Assembly (NCBI RefSeq): GCF_014645815.1
Contig: NZ_BMML01000002.1
Span: 697,924 to 761,923, forward strand
DNA: 64,000 nucleotides
Source: Streptomyces fuscichromogenes
GTDB taxonomy: Bacteria > Actinomycetota > Actinomycetes > Streptomycetales > Streptomycetaceae
Reading direction: 5' to 3'
The notes below the pieces were generated by a model. The model was not told the origin of the DNA. It did not search any database and saw only the letters and a program-made list of their open reading frames with translations. Both the position numbers and the translations under genes were made by a program. Positions 51,213 through 61,100 of this stretch are shown piece after piece. Each line of letters starts with the position of its first letter. The first letter of the stretch is position 1.

Positions 51213-51986
51213 GTGGGACGCCTCGTGCCTGCCGTGACCCGGGCTCTCGACATTCTTGAGCTCTTCCTGGACGGGGACGGGACTCTCTCCGCCCCCGACA
51301 TAGTGCGCAGACTCCAGCTGCCGCGGACCACCGTGCACGAGCTGGTGACCACGCTCTCCGCCCGGTCGTACATCGTGCCCGTACCCGGACAGCCCGGACG
51401 TTACCGGCTCGGCGTCCGCCCGTACCAGCTCGGCAGCAGATACGCCGAGCAGCTCGACCTGGCCGCCGAGGGCCAGCAGGTCGCCCGGTCCGTCGCCGAG
51501 ACCTGCGACGAGACCGTCCACGTGGCGATCCTCGAAGGCACCGACGTCATCTACATCGCCAAGGTCGACTCCACGCACGCGGTGCGCATGGTCTCCGCCG
51601 CCGGCCGCCGGCTGCCCGCCCACTGCACCTCGGTCGGCAAGATGCTGCTGGCCTCGCTGCCCGAGCACGAGCTGACCGCGCGCATCCCGGACGACGCCGA
51701 CCTCGTCGCGATGACCCCGAACAGCATCACCGGGCCCGACGCCCTGCGCGAGGCCCTCGTGGAGATCCGGGCGCGCGGTATCGCGGTGGAGAGCCGCGAG
51801 TCCAACCCGGACGTCTCCTGCGTCGCCGCCCCGGTCCGCGACCGCACCGGCCAGGTCGTCGCGGCGCTGTCCATCTCCGTTCCGATGATCCGCTGGAGCG
51901 AGGAGCGCCAGGGCGAGCTGGAGCAGCTCGCGGCCAAGGGCGCCGCCGAGCTCTCCGAGCGCCTCGGACACCGGAGCGTGGCATGA
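51213..51986 (+). CDS. IclR-family transcriptional regulator
   Basis: A 257-residue protein starting at GTG 51213 behind AAGGGAGGGGG. The N-terminal winged helix reads AVTRALDILELFLDG, LPRTTVHELVTTLSARSYI, and the ligand-binding IclR domain continues with LPAHCTSVGKMLLASLP, then EVRARGIAVESRESNPDVSCVAAPV. It regulates by binding a small acid or sugar metabolite. It overlaps the SMP-30 gene by four bases, so the lactonase is its likely target. Confidence 0.93.
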   Translation: MGRLVPAVTRALDILELFLDGDGTLSAPDIVRRLQLPRTTVHELVTTLSARSYIVPVPGQPGRYRLGVRPYQLGSRYAEQLDLAAEGQQVARSVAETCDETVHVAILEGTDVIYIAKVDSTHAVRMVSAAGRRLPAHCTSVGKMLLASLPEHELTARIPDDADLVAMTPNSITGPDALREALVEIRARGIAVESRESNPDVSCVAAPVRDRTGQVVAALSISVPMIRWSEERQGELEQLAAKGAAELSERLGHRSVA

Positions 51987-52834
51987 CGACGACGGCGTAC
52001 GAGGTCGCGGTCGCGGCGGAGGCGACCCTCGGCGAGGGCCCCACCTGGGACCCGGCGACCGGCCGGCTCATATGGATCGACGTCCTGGGCTCGCGAGTCC
52101 ACACGTACGACCCGGCCACCGGCGGCCGTACCACCCGCACCACCGAACAGCACGTCGGCGCGGCCAAGCCCCGTGCGGCCGGCGGCCTGGTCCTCAACCT
52201 CCGGGACGGTGTCGGTCTCCTCGACCCCGACGACACGTTCCGCTGGCTGCTGCGCGAGCCGGTCCCGGGCCGTCGCGCCAACGACGCGGCCGTCGCGCCC
52301 GACGGCACCCTGTGGGCCGGCACGATGCGCTACGACGAGGCGGCCGGGGGCGGCACGCTGTCCCGGGTGTCGCCCGACGGCACGGCGACCACGCTGCTGC
52401 CGGACGTCACGGTCAGCAACGGCACGGGCTGGAGCCCGGACGGCCGCCGCGTCTACTACGTCGACACACCGACCCGCCGGGTGGACGTCTTCGACTACGT
52501 GGACGGACTCCCCGTCGACCGCCGCCCGCTGGTGACGATCGAGGAGGGCGCGGGCCACCCCGACGGCCTGACGGTCGACGCGGACGGCTGTGTGTGGGTG
52601 GCGCTGTGGGGCGGGGCGGCGGTGCGCCGTTACACACCGGAGGGTGAACTGGACCGGGTCGTCCCGCTTCCCGCCACGCTCACGACGGCCTGTGCGTTCG
52701 GGGGCGCCGACCTGACGGACCTGTACGTCACGACGGCCCGGGTGGGGCTGGACCGGCCGCATCCGACGGCGGGCTCCCTGCTGGTGATCCCGGACGCCGG
52801 AAAGGGCCTGCCCCAACCGGCGTTCCAGGGCTGA
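51983..52834 (+). CDS. SMP-30/gluconolactonase/LRE family protein
   Basis: A 283-residue six-bladed beta-propeller of the SMP-30/regucalcin family. Metal-binding residues occur in TLGEGPTWDPATGRLIW (Glu), GRRANDAAVAPDGTLW (Asn), VSNGTGWSPDGRRVYY (Asn) and AGHPDGLTVDADG (Asp). These are the positions of the lactonase metal site. Together with IclR it looks like a sugar-acid utilisation pair. ATG 51983 overlaps the IclR stop (ATGA). Confidence 0.9.
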   Translation: MTTTAYEVAVAAEATLGEGPTWDPATGRLIWIDVLGSRVHTYDPATGGRTTRTTEQHVGAAKPRAAGGLVLNLRDGVGLLDPDDTFRWLLREPVPGRRANDAAVAPDGTLWAGTMRYDEAAGGGTLSRVSPDGTATTLLPDVTVSNGTGWSPDGRRVYYVDTPTRRVDVFDYVDGLPVDRRPLVTIEEGAGHPDGLTVDADGCVWVALWGGAAVRRYTPEGELDRVVPLPATLTTACAFGGADLTDLYVTTARVGLDRPHPTAGSLLVIPDAGKGLPQPAFQG

Positions 52835-52849
52835 CCGCCCCGCCTTTCA

Positions 52850-52956
52850 GGGGCGCGGGGAACTGCGCGACCAGCCACGACGGCGCCGCGGAAGGCATAC
52901 GGCCCGTCTGTCGTCCGCGGGCGGGTGGGGGGTGGTCGCGCAGTTCCCCGCGCCCC
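52850..52956. repeat. large inverted repeat, Streptomyces intergenic element
   Basis: GGGGCGCGGGGAACTGCGCG followed by ACCA at 52850-52873 is repeated in reverse at 52933-52956 (24-bp perfect arms), separated by 59 bp. A third copy in direct orientation lies at 58080-58106 after the GH51 gene. The element is widespread in Streptomyces intergenic DNA and can form a long hairpin between two convergent genes, so it may terminate both. Confidence 0.85.
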
Positions 52957-52980
52957 CAAAGGGGCGCTGCCGCGAGGGCG

Positions 52981-54384
52981 CTACTGCAGGCCGGCCCGCT
53001 TCAGCTCCTCCGTGGTCAGCGGCGGTTCGGTCAGGGTCGGCTTCGACGGCCCCGCCAGGGCCGCCAGCAGGACGGACGGTGTCAGCAGTACCTCCGCCCG
53101 CCGCTCCAGGGACGTCACGTCCGTCACGCGGCGGGCGATGCGCCCGTTCCCGGTCGCCGTGTACATGAGCCGGTTCACGTACGCGGCCACCGCCCGGTCC
53201 CGGGCCGTCGGCCCGCCCTCCGTCGCCCCCGGATAGAACACGTCCTGCCCGACGGCGAGGTCCCAGGCCGCCCCGACCGGCCGGGCCAGCGCCTTCTGGA
53301 GGCGACGGGACAGGCCGGGCGCGCCGAGGCCGTGACGACGCGTCAGCTCCCGCAGGAGCAGCGCGCTCTGCGCGCCCACCGCCAGTCCGTGCCCGTAGGT
53401 GGGGTTGTAGGCGGCCAGGGCGTCGCCGAGGACCGTGAAGTTGTCGGGCCAGGCCGGCATCCGCTCGTAGAAGTACCGGCGGTTGACGGTGGCGCGGGTG
53501 AAGGCGACGTCGGACAGCGGCTCGGCCCGCGCGAGCAGGTCGCCGATGAGCGGGTGCCGCAGCCGCTCGCGGGCGAACGGCACGAAGTCGTCGGCGGAGG
53601 TGGTCGGTTCGCCCCCGCGGGTGCCGTTGAGGGTGACGATCCAGCGGCCGTCCTCGATGGGCAGCAGGAAGCCCGCCCGGCCGGGGCCGCCGTTCCGCGG
53701 GTCCGGCTGCACGTTGACCACCGGGAAGCCGCCGCGGGCCGCCTCGGGTGCGAGGTAGAGCCGGCTGGCGTAGGCGACACCGGTGTCGACCTCGCGGCGC
53801 TCCGGCGCGGGCAGCCCGAGGGCCGCGAGCCAGCGGGGGGCACCGGAACCCCGGCCGGTGGCGTCGACGACCAGGTCCGCGTCGAGGGTCCGCTCCCGGC
53901 CGTCGCGGTCCCGCACCCGGACCCCGGTGACCGCCGCCGCGCCGCCCGCGAGCCCGAGCACCTCCGTGCCGCCGGCCACCTCGACGTGCCCGTCCGCGAG
54001 GACCCGCGCCCGGACCGTCGCGTCCAGCAGGTCCCGCCCGGCCAGCAGCACGTGGTGGGACTCGGGCCAGCGCCGGAACCAGCCGTGCGCCGAGAGGACG
54101 ACCATGTCCGTGGTGACCGGGGCCCGGCGCGCCCCGGCGGCCAGGAGCTGCGCGCCGATGCCCGGCAGCAGCTCCTCCATCGCCCGTGCCCCGCCCGACC
54201 AGAGCATGTGCCCGTGCCGGGCCTGTGGAAGCCCCCTGCGGGGTCCCGGCGCCGCGGGCAGCTCGTCGCGCTCCACGACGACCACCCGGTCGGCGAGGCC
54301 GGCCAGGGCCCGTGCCGCGAGCATGCCGGTGTGGGATCCCCCCAGGACGACGGCGGCTCTGGCGGGGGAGGGGCGTTCACTCAT
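52981..54384 (-). CDS. FAD-dependent oxidoreductase/monooxygenase
   Basis: A 467-residue flavoprotein. The FAD ADP-binding region begins VVLGGSHTGMLAARALAGLADRVVVVERD (GxGxxG relaxed to GGSHTG), and the second FAD motif is TVLGDALAAYNPTYGHGL, as in PHBH-like monooxygenases and geranylgeranyl reductases. The middle binding segment LVVDATGRGSGAPRWL is present. The substrate is unknown. Its ATG overlaps the MAB_1171c stop by eight bases, and it ends a three-gene minus-strand operon with that protein and an ImmA/IrrE-like peptidase. Confidence 0.88.
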   Translation of the reverse strand: MSERPSPARAAVVLGGSHTGMLAARALAGLADRVVVVERDELPAAPGPRRGLPQARHGHMLWSGGARAMEELLPGIGAQLLAAGARRAPVTTDMVVLSAHGWFRRWPESHHVLLAGRDLLDATVRARVLADGHVEVAGGTEVLGLAGGAAAVTGVRVRDRDGRERTLDADLVVDATGRGSGAPRWLAALGLPAPERREVDTGVAYASRLYLAPEAARGGFPVVNVQPDPRNGGPGRAGFLLPIEDGRWIVTLNGTRGGEPTTSADDFVPFARERLRHPLIGDLLARAEPLSDVAFTRATVNRRYFYERMPAWPDNFTVLGDALAAYNPTYGHGLAVGAQSALLLRELTRRHGLGAPGLSRRLQKALARPVGAAWDLAVGQDVFYPGATEGGPTARDRAVAAYVNRLMYTATGNGRIARRVTDVTSLERRAEVLLTPSVLLAALAGPSKPTLTEPPLTTEELKRAGLQ

Positions 54385-55612
54385 GCGTGGACATGCTCTC
54401 TGCCGGGACGGTCGCGCGGGTGCGTACCGCCGTGATCTCGTCGGGATGGCGCAGGACCTCGGAGAGGGCCTGGATCTCCTGGAGCAGGTACGAGGTGTCG
54501 GCCTCGCCGGTGCCGCCGTCGTCGTCCGGGGCGTGCCGTCCGCTCTCGACGGCCTCCAGGATCGTCACGGCGGCGGCCAGGGCCTGGGCCCGGCCGGGTT
54601 CGTGGCCGAGGGCGAGAGCGGCGTCGTAGGCCCGGCCGCGCAGGTTCTCGTCGAGGAACCTGGACAGCTGCAGCAGCGCGTCGCGGACGTACGTCTCGCG
54701 GCGGAGCAGGCGCAGCTCGGCGGTGGCGCGCAGGGCGAGCGGTTCGCGGCCGCCCGCGACGGGCCGCAGCAGCCGGGCGAGCGGTTTCAGGCCGCGGTGC
54801 TGGCGGCGCAGCAGCCAGCGGTCGTGGAAGTACTGGCCGGCGTGCGGGACGATGAACCCGATCGCGACGAAGGTGGCGGCGATGCAGGCGGCCGACGGTG
54901 CGATGTTGGCGTTCAGCCAGTCCAGGTCGTGACCGGTCCAGCGGGCCACCACGGCCGTCAGTTTGGCCGCGCTGAAGAGCAGGTTCGTCGCGTAGCCGAT
55001 GCCCAGGAACCTGAGCCCCCAGCGCAGCCAGGCGTCCAGGCCGTCGGTGCGGATCCAGTTCCACACCAGCCGGGTCGTGATCGTGCAGGCCACGGTGTGC
55101 GCGAGCAGGTAGAGCAGGATCTCCTCGCGCATGAACGGCGTGCTCGCGTAGTAGGTGTCCAGGTTCCGCACCTGTTCCACGGGCACGTCGGCGAGCGCGA
55201 ACAGCACCCACAGGGCGACCACCACGGCCGCGTAGACGCAGACCACCCAGCGGGTCGCGCGCCGGGTCTGCTCCCGGCGGTCGGTGTGGCCGTTGCGCCA
55301 GTGCACGACCAGCAGCAGCCAGGACGCGGACAACGCGGTGATCAGGGAGTACACCAGGGGTGCCGCGATGTTCGGCACGCCGGTGACCCGGTTCGTCCAG
55401 GAGATGGTGGCCGGGGCGGCGAAGGCGAACACCGCGCAGGCGAACAGCAGCAGGCCGCCGACGGCACGCAGCAGCGGGTCCCGCCACAGTTTGAGGATGC
55501 TGGGCAGCTTGATCACCAGGGCCGCGGTCAGCACCAGGCCCGGGAGCCAGAAGGAGATGTACATCCCGGTGAGGAACGCGGCCGGGCCCTCGGCCAGTCG
55601 GGGGTGTGTCAC
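54377..55612 (-). CDS. MAB_1171c-family putative transporter
   Basis: A 411-residue membrane protein of the MAB_1171c family (DUF6545-like). Seven to eight hydrophobic segments fill residues 12-245 (WLPGLVLTAALVIKLPS, LLLFACAVFAFAAPATI, WVVCVYAAVVVALWVLF), followed by a 165-residue cytoplasmic C-terminus. Start GTG 55612 overlaps the stop of the ImmA/IrrE gene (GTGA). In actinobacteria the family usually accompanies an ImmA/IrrE peptidase and XRE regulator. Its substrate is not known. Confidence 0.85.
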   Translation of the reverse strand: MTHPRLAEGPAAFLTGMYISFWLPGLVLTAALVIKLPSILKLWRDPLLRAVGGLLLFACAVFAFAAPATISWTNRVTGVPNIAAPLVYSLITALSASWLLLVVHWRNGHTDRREQTRRATRWVVCVYAAVVVALWVLFALADVPVEQVRNLDTYYASTPFMREEILLYLLAHTVACTITTRLVWNWIRTDGLDAWLRWGLRFLGIGYATNLLFSAAKLTAVVARWTGHDLDWLNANIAPSAACIAATFVAIGFIVPHAGQYFHDRWLLRRQHRGLKPLARLLRPVAGGREPLALRATAELRLLRRETYVRDALLQLSRFLDENLRGRAYDAALALGHEPGRAQALAAAVTILEAVESGRHAPDDDGGTGEADTSYLLQEIQALSEVLRHPDEITAVRTRATVPAESMSTHE

Positions 55613-56232
55613 CGCGCGGCGCCTTCACGCCCGCGGTAGCCGAGGGAGCGCTGGACCGGATCGGGCGGGGCCTCGCCGCCCCGGCCGGGCAGGAAGGACC
55701 GGAGCGCGGCCGCGAGCCGGTGCCCGAAGTCGTCGGCCTCGGCCTCGTCGGTCTCCCGGGAGCCGTTGCGGGCGGCCACCGTCAGGGCGACGGAGTCCCA
55801 GCCCGGCCGCCCGGCGAGGGCGTGCGCCGCGGCCGCGTGATGATGCGTGTGACGTGCGTGCATGTGCCACAACTCGTGTCCCAGGATGACCAGTTGCTGG
55901 ACGGACTCGGCGCGCTCCTCGACGATCACCAGGTCGAAGTCCTGGAACTCCACCCAGAGTCCGGTGACCTCGATCTCGTCGGGGAACCGTTCGAAACGCA
56001 GCTCGACGGGCCGGCCCTCGCGTCTGCGGCTCATCTCCGCGCACAGCGCCCCGCACAGCTCGCGCACGCCGGCGGGTGTCCGGGGTCTGGCGCGGACGGC
56101 GGCGCTGAGGGCGGCGGTCAGCCGGCGCATCTCCGCGGTCGGCCGGGAGCGCCGTGCCCGGGTGTCCGGCCGGGAGTGCCGCAGCCTCGCGGCGATCCGG
56201 GCCCACCGGTGCCGCGCGCCGGCCAAGTCCAT
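55609..56232 (-). CDS. ImmA/IrrE-like metallopeptidase (toxin-type)
   Basis: A 207-residue protein starting at ATG 56232 behind GAAGGGGGAG. The motif HELWHMHARH near residue 121 (HExxH plus a following H) fits zinc peptidases of the ImmA/IrrE family, which cleave repressor partners. ELRFERFPDEIEVTGLWVEF upstream resembles the strand part. It leads the trio peptidase, MAB_1171c membrane protein, flavoprotein. No XRE repressor, the usual target, is encoded next to it. Confidence 0.78.
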   Translation of the reverse strand: MDLAGARHRWARIAARLRHSRPDTRARRSRPTAEMRRLTAALSAAVRARPRTPAGVRELCGALCAEMSRRREGRPVELRFERFPDEIEVTGLWVEFQDFDLVIVEERAESVQQLVILGHELWHMHARHTHHHAAAAHALAGRPGWDSVALTVAARNGSRETDEAEADDFGHRLAAALRSFLPGRGGEAPPDPVQRSLGYRGREGAAR

Positions 56233-56370
56233 CGCTCCCCCTTCGCACCGCCCCGACGGCGGTCGCCGCGCCGCGTCGGCCCGTCCGAGACTACGCGTCC
56301 GGGGGCGCCAGTTCGAGCGGTAGTTCACCACAGAACGATTGCCCGATGCATGAAATTCGCGCCGGACCCA

Positions 56371-56399
56371 TTGACGCGGGGGTGCTTCGATTTTACGGT
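56371..56399 (+). promoter_or_regulatory. HrdB-type promoter for the GH51 gene
   Basis: TTGACG at 56371-56376 and TACGGT at 56394-56399 are separated by exactly 17 bp, in the AT-richer part of the 324-bp divergent gap before the arabinofuranosidase. The match to vegetative actinobacterial promoters (TTGACn-17/18-TAnnnT) is good. The leader would be about 150 bases. Confidence 0.6.
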
Positions 56400-56556
56400 C
56401 CCGTTCGGGGTTACGAGCGTGAGCCGATATACCGAACAAGAGTCGCGAGTGCGACGGATCCCGAAGGTGAGGACAGGCAGGGGCGACGAGGATGACAACG
56501 GAACGCCCAGCCACCCGCACCCGCCCACGAAACACCAGGCCCCCGAAAGGCGAACA

Positions 56557-58068
56557 TTGCGCACCGCCCGCTTCACCCTCGACCCCGCCTTCACCATCGG
56601 CGAAGTCAACCCCCGTCTGTTCGGCTCCTTCGTCGAGCACCTGGGCCGCTGTGTCTACACCGGCATCTTCGAGCCGACCCACCCCACGGCCGACGCCGAG
56701 GGCCTCCGTACGGACGTCCTCGACCTGGTCCGCGAACTCGGCGTCACCACCCTCCGCTACCCCGGCGGCAACTTCGTCTCCGGCTACAGGTGGGAGGACT
56801 CGGTCGGCCCGGTCGAGGACCGCCCCCGCCGCCTGGACCTCGCCTGGCGGTCGACGGAGACCAACCGCTTCGGACTCGCCGAGTACATCTCCTTCCTGAA
56901 GAAGGTCGGCCCGCAGGCCGAGCCCATGATGGCGATCAACCTCGGCACGCGGGGCGTGGCCGAGGCCCTGGAACTCCAGGAGTACGCCAACCACCCCTCC
57001 GGCACCGCCCTCTCCGACCTGCGGGCCGCGCACGGCGACAAGGACCCCTTCGGCATCAAGGTCTGGTGCCTGGGCAACGAGATGGACGGCCCCTGGCAGA
57101 CCGGACACAAGACGGCCGAGGAGTACGGCCGTATCGCCGCCGAGACCGCCCGCGCCATGCGCCAGATGGACCCGTCCGTGGAACTGGTCGCCTGCGGTTC
57201 CTCCAGCCAGTCCATGCCGACCTTCGCCGAGTGGGAGGCGACGGTCCTCGCGGAGACGTACGACCTGGTCGACTACATCTCCCTGCACGCCTACTACGAG
57301 CCCCAGGACGGCGACCTCGACTCCTTCCTGGCCTCCGCCGTCGACATGGAGTCCTTCATCGAGAACGTGGTCGCCACCTGCGACCACGTGGGCGCCAGGC
57401 TGAAGTCGCAGAAGAAGATCAACCTCTCCTTCGACGAGTGGAACGTCTGGTACACCTCGAGGTGGCACGAGATCGAGAACTCCGCCGCGCGGGACTGGTC
57501 CGAGGCCCCCCGCCTCCTGGAGGACAACTACAGCGTCCTGGACGCGGTGGTCTTCGGCTCCCTCCTCATCGCCCTGCTCCGCCACGCCGACCGGGTCACG
57601 GTCGCCTGCCTGGCCCAGCTGGTCAACGTCATCGCCCCGATCCTGACGGAGCCCGGCGGCCCGGCCTGGCGCCAGACGACCTTCTTCCCCTTCGCCCAGG
57701 CGTCCCGGTACGGCCGGGGCCAGGTCCTGGACGTACGGGTGGACTCACCGACGCACGACACGAAGAAGTACGGCGAGACGAGCCTGCTGCACGCGACGGC
57801 GGTCAGGGCCGAGGACGGCACGGTCACGGTCTTCGCCGTGAACCGCAGCCGGACCGAGGCGCTGCCGCTGGAGGTCGCCCTGAGCGGACTCGGCCTGACG
57901 TCCGTGGCGGAGCACAGCGTCCTGGCCGACGAGGACCCGGACGCCCGCAACACCCTGGAGGAACCGGAGCGGGTGGCACCTCACCCGGCAGCGGGCACGA
58001 CGCTGACCGACGGCACGCTCACGGCCGTTCTCGAACCCCTGTCCTGGAATGTGATTCGACTGGCGTGA
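56557..58068 (+). CDS. alpha-L-arabinofuranosidase, GH51
   Basis: A 503-residue intracellular glycosidase that removes terminal arabinofuranose from arabinoxylan and arabinan fragments. The start is TTG 56557 (RTARFTLDPAFTIGE), placed by AAAGG and by family alignment to EVNPRLFGSFVEHLGR. The acid/base Glu is in WCLGNEMDGPWQTGH and the nucleophile Glu in LSFDEWNVWY. No signal peptide, as is usual for GH51. A repeat element (58080-58106) follows. It likely belongs to the plant-polymer functions represented by the neighbouring beta-galactosidase. Confidence 0.95.
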   Translation: MRTARFTLDPAFTIGEVNPRLFGSFVEHLGRCVYTGIFEPTHPTADAEGLRTDVLDLVRELGVTTLRYPGGNFVSGYRWEDSVGPVEDRPRRLDLAWRSTETNRFGLAEYISFLKKVGPQAEPMMAINLGTRGVAEALELQEYANHPSGTALSDLRAAHGDKDPFGIKVWCLGNEMDGPWQTGHKTAEEYGRIAAETARAMRQMDPSVELVACGSSSQSMPTFAEWEATVLAETYDLVDYISLHAYYEPQDGDLDSFLASAVDMESFIENVVATCDHVGARLKSQKKINLSFDEWNVWYTSRWHEIENSAARDWSEAPRLLEDNYSVLDAVVFGSLLIALLRHADRVTVACLAQLVNVIAPILTEPGGPAWRQTTFFPFAQASRYGRGQVLDVRVDSPTHDTKKYGETSLLHATAVRAEDGTVTVFAVNRSRTEALPLEVALSGLGLTSVAEHSVLADEDPDARNTLEEPERVAPHPAAGTTLTDGTLTAVLEPLSWNVIRLA

Positions 58069-58079
58069 GCGCCCCGTAG

Positions 58080-58106
58080 GGGGCGCGGGGAACTGCGCGA
58101 CCAGCC
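58080..58106. repeat. third copy of the Streptomyces intergenic repeat
   Basis: The 27-bp element beginning GGGGCGCGGGGAACTGCGCG lies after the GH51 stop, in the convergent gap to the GH35 gene. It matches the copies at 52850 and 52933 (inverted). Confidence 0.85.
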
Positions 58107-58121
58107 CCCACCGGCCCGCAG

Positions 58122-61100
58122 CTAACGACCGGGGGAGTCCACCGAAGCCAGTGGAACTCCTCCGGCCGCGCTCCCCAGCAGCTCCAGCCGCACGACCCCC
58201 GGCCCGAACTCGCTCGTGCCGTCCGAGAGCACGGCCAGCGCCAGCGTGTTCTCACCCCGGGTCCGCAGGATCCCGCTCGGCAGCACGAACGTGTGCTGCG
58301 GCCCCACGTCGTTGACGTACTGCCCGAGATTCCACCCGTTCAAGAAGATCTGCACCCGGTACGCCCGCGCCGGGTCGTCCTCCAGCACCAGCCCCACCGA
58401 CGCGTCCACCCCGGCCGACACGGACAGCCGGAACCCGGTGCGGTACCAGGTGACGCCCATCCCCTGGTCGGCGCGCGGAAGGACGGCCGTCTCCCAGCCG
58501 CCGTCCGCGAACCCGGGCAGATGCCACCCCTTCCGCTCCCCGTACAGCCCGCCGTTGTTCATCGGCCCGCGCACCGGATCCGGAGCGGTGGCCCCCTGGA
58601 TCCGCCAACTCGCCTTCGGTGACGCTCCCTTGAAGGAGACGGCGGTCAGCCCGCGGGCCGCCTTGTGGGTGTCCAGCGACCCGCCGTCCATGTCGTGCTG
58701 CATCCGCCGTACCAGCACGGACAGCACATGCGACCGCCTCTCCCGCTCCGTCTGCGTCCTCGCCTGCTTCTTCAGGTGCAGCTCGGCGACGGAGAGTTCG
58801 GCCGTCGCGGCCCAGGTCCCCTTCCGTACCGTCTTCGCGTCCGGCACCGGCATCCGGTGCGAGCCCAGCGGCTCCCCGTCCAGCCAGGCCATCAGCATGC
58901 CCTGGGTCCCCGTGCTGTAGGAGAGGGAGACCGACTCCAGGTCCGACAGGTCACCCTCCACCCGGCCCCGGTACCAGACGTCCCCGTAGTGGAAGCCGTA
59001 GTCGTCGGCGAAGAGCACCGGCCGGTCCGCCGGGACGGCCGTCGTGCTGAACGACGTCACCTTGTCGGCGACCGTCCACGCCGAGTCGTCGAAGCCGGCC
59101 GCCGACTCGGGGTTCTCGGTCTTGCGGCGCCAGCCGGTGAGGGCCGGCGGCGCCGGCCGCGGCGCCCCCGGCATGTCCGCCAGGGCGACCAGGCTCTCCG
59201 AGAGACTCACCCGGGTCTGCACCGGCTGCCCGTTCCAGGTGACCGAGGTGATCCCGCGGGGGCCCCAGACCTCCAGGCCGGTCGGCCCGACCGTGTCCCC
59301 GGTGAGCTGGACGACCGACCCGCTGACCTTCGCGTGGCGCAGCAGTGCCGGGCCGTAGACGAGGACCGTGCCGGACGGGGTGTCGCGCGGGAACAGCCGC
59401 AGCGATGTCGCGTCGTCGGCGAAGAGGAGCAGCAGCGGGGTGTCGCTCTCGCCGCGCTGGACCAGGACCCGGGTGAGCCCGCCCTGCCCGAGCGGCGCGG
59501 TGACGTGCAGGACGTCCTGGTCGTAGACCCAGGCCGCCTCGGCGTCCAGGCGCTGGACGAAGGGCTCGCTCGGGCATTCCAGCACCAGGTGCGCCATCTC
59601 GCCGTACCGGCCGGTGAACAGGGCCACGTCGTAGCGGCCGGCGGTGAGCACGAACATCGGCTGGGCGGTGCAGTAGCGCAGTTTCCGCTTGCCGAGGGAG
59701 AGACCGGTGGTGACGAGCCGGGCGTCGTGGGCCGGGACGGTCAGCTCGACGTCGTCCCCGGCGGCCGTCCGGAGCGTGGAGGTGACCTCGTCGGCGCCGT
59801 CGTTGCGCAGGACGTAGACGTGTGCCTGGGTGTCGGGGTTGGTGAGGTGGTACGCCTTCAGCCCGGTCACGTGCACGTCGGCCGCGCGGTCCAGCTTCGC
59901 GAAGTCCGGGACGCGCTGCAGGAGGTGGCCGAGCTGGTGCATCGGCGCGATCTTCGGCGTGACGTTGCGGGCCTCGTCGATGGCCGCGCCGTAGTCGTAC
60001 GACGTGTAGACGACCGGGGCCGGCAGCCAGCCCCAGGTGGTGCCGCCGAAGGTCATGTAGACGTTGTGGAGGGTGAGGCCGTTGGCGAGGTTGGTGAGGT
60101 AGAAGCGGCGTTCGTAGGCCGCGTCCCGGGTGCGCCGGGACTCGGCGTAGCCCTTGCCGCCGAACTCGACCCCGCCCCACGGATCGAACCAGCCGCCCCC
60201 GAACTCCGGCACGAACCCCGGCGTGCGCGGGCTCGCGGTCGCCCCGCCCTTGAGGCCGCCGATCCCGAAGTCGCCCCAGTCCGGCGGGGGCTGGGAGGGC
60301 GACGGATAGCCGTCGAAGCCGTACAGCCACTTGCCGGTCTCGCCGCCGGTGTCGAAGGAGCCGGGGATCCAGTAGCCGTTGCGGCCCTTGTCGTTGTGGA
60401 AGAGGGGGACGTCGATGCCGTCGGCCCGCACCTTCCGGTACAGGTGGGACATGTAGGCGGGGCCGGTCGGGTCGGCGACGTGGCCGTCGTACTCGTTCTC
60501 GATCTGGTAGAGGAGGACGCTGCCGGCGCCGTCCGTGTACTGGTGGCGGCGCACGATGCCGTTGACGGCCGTCAGCCACTCGTCGACATGGCCCAGGTAG
60601 GTCGGGTCGGTGGAGCGGGCGGCGCCCTCGGTGGCGGTGAGCCAGCCGGGGAAGCCGCCGGCGTCGACCTCGGCGTTGATGTAGGGGCCGGGGCGCAGGA
60701 TGACGTAGAGCCCGGTCTCGGCGGCCGTGCGCAGGAACAGGTCCAGGTCGCGGACGCCGGTGAAGTCGTATCTGCCGGGCGCGGGGGAGTGGTAGTTCCA
60801 CGCCACGTAGATGCTGACCGTGTTGTAGCCGTGCGCCCGCATCTTCTCCAGCACGTCCCGCCACAGGGACGGGCTCGGGAGCCGGAAGGGGTGCAGTTCG
60901 CCGGACCAGACCACCAGCCGCCGGCCGTCGACGAGAAGGGAGTGGTGGTCGTGGCCGATCGTGTGCCGCTGCCCGTCGGCGTGCGGCGGGGCCGGGGCGG
61001 GCCCGGTCGGCACGCTGCGCGCCGCGTACGCCGCGGGCGCTCCGGGGCCGCCGCTGCCGCCCAGGGCGAAACCGAGCGCGGTCGAGCCGGCGAGGGCACT

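Noticed and set aside
52981..54384. Lycopene cyclase or halogenase identity for the flavoprotein
   Set aside because: It lacks the family-specific motifs of those enzymes; only the general FAD-binding and monooxygenase layout is visible.
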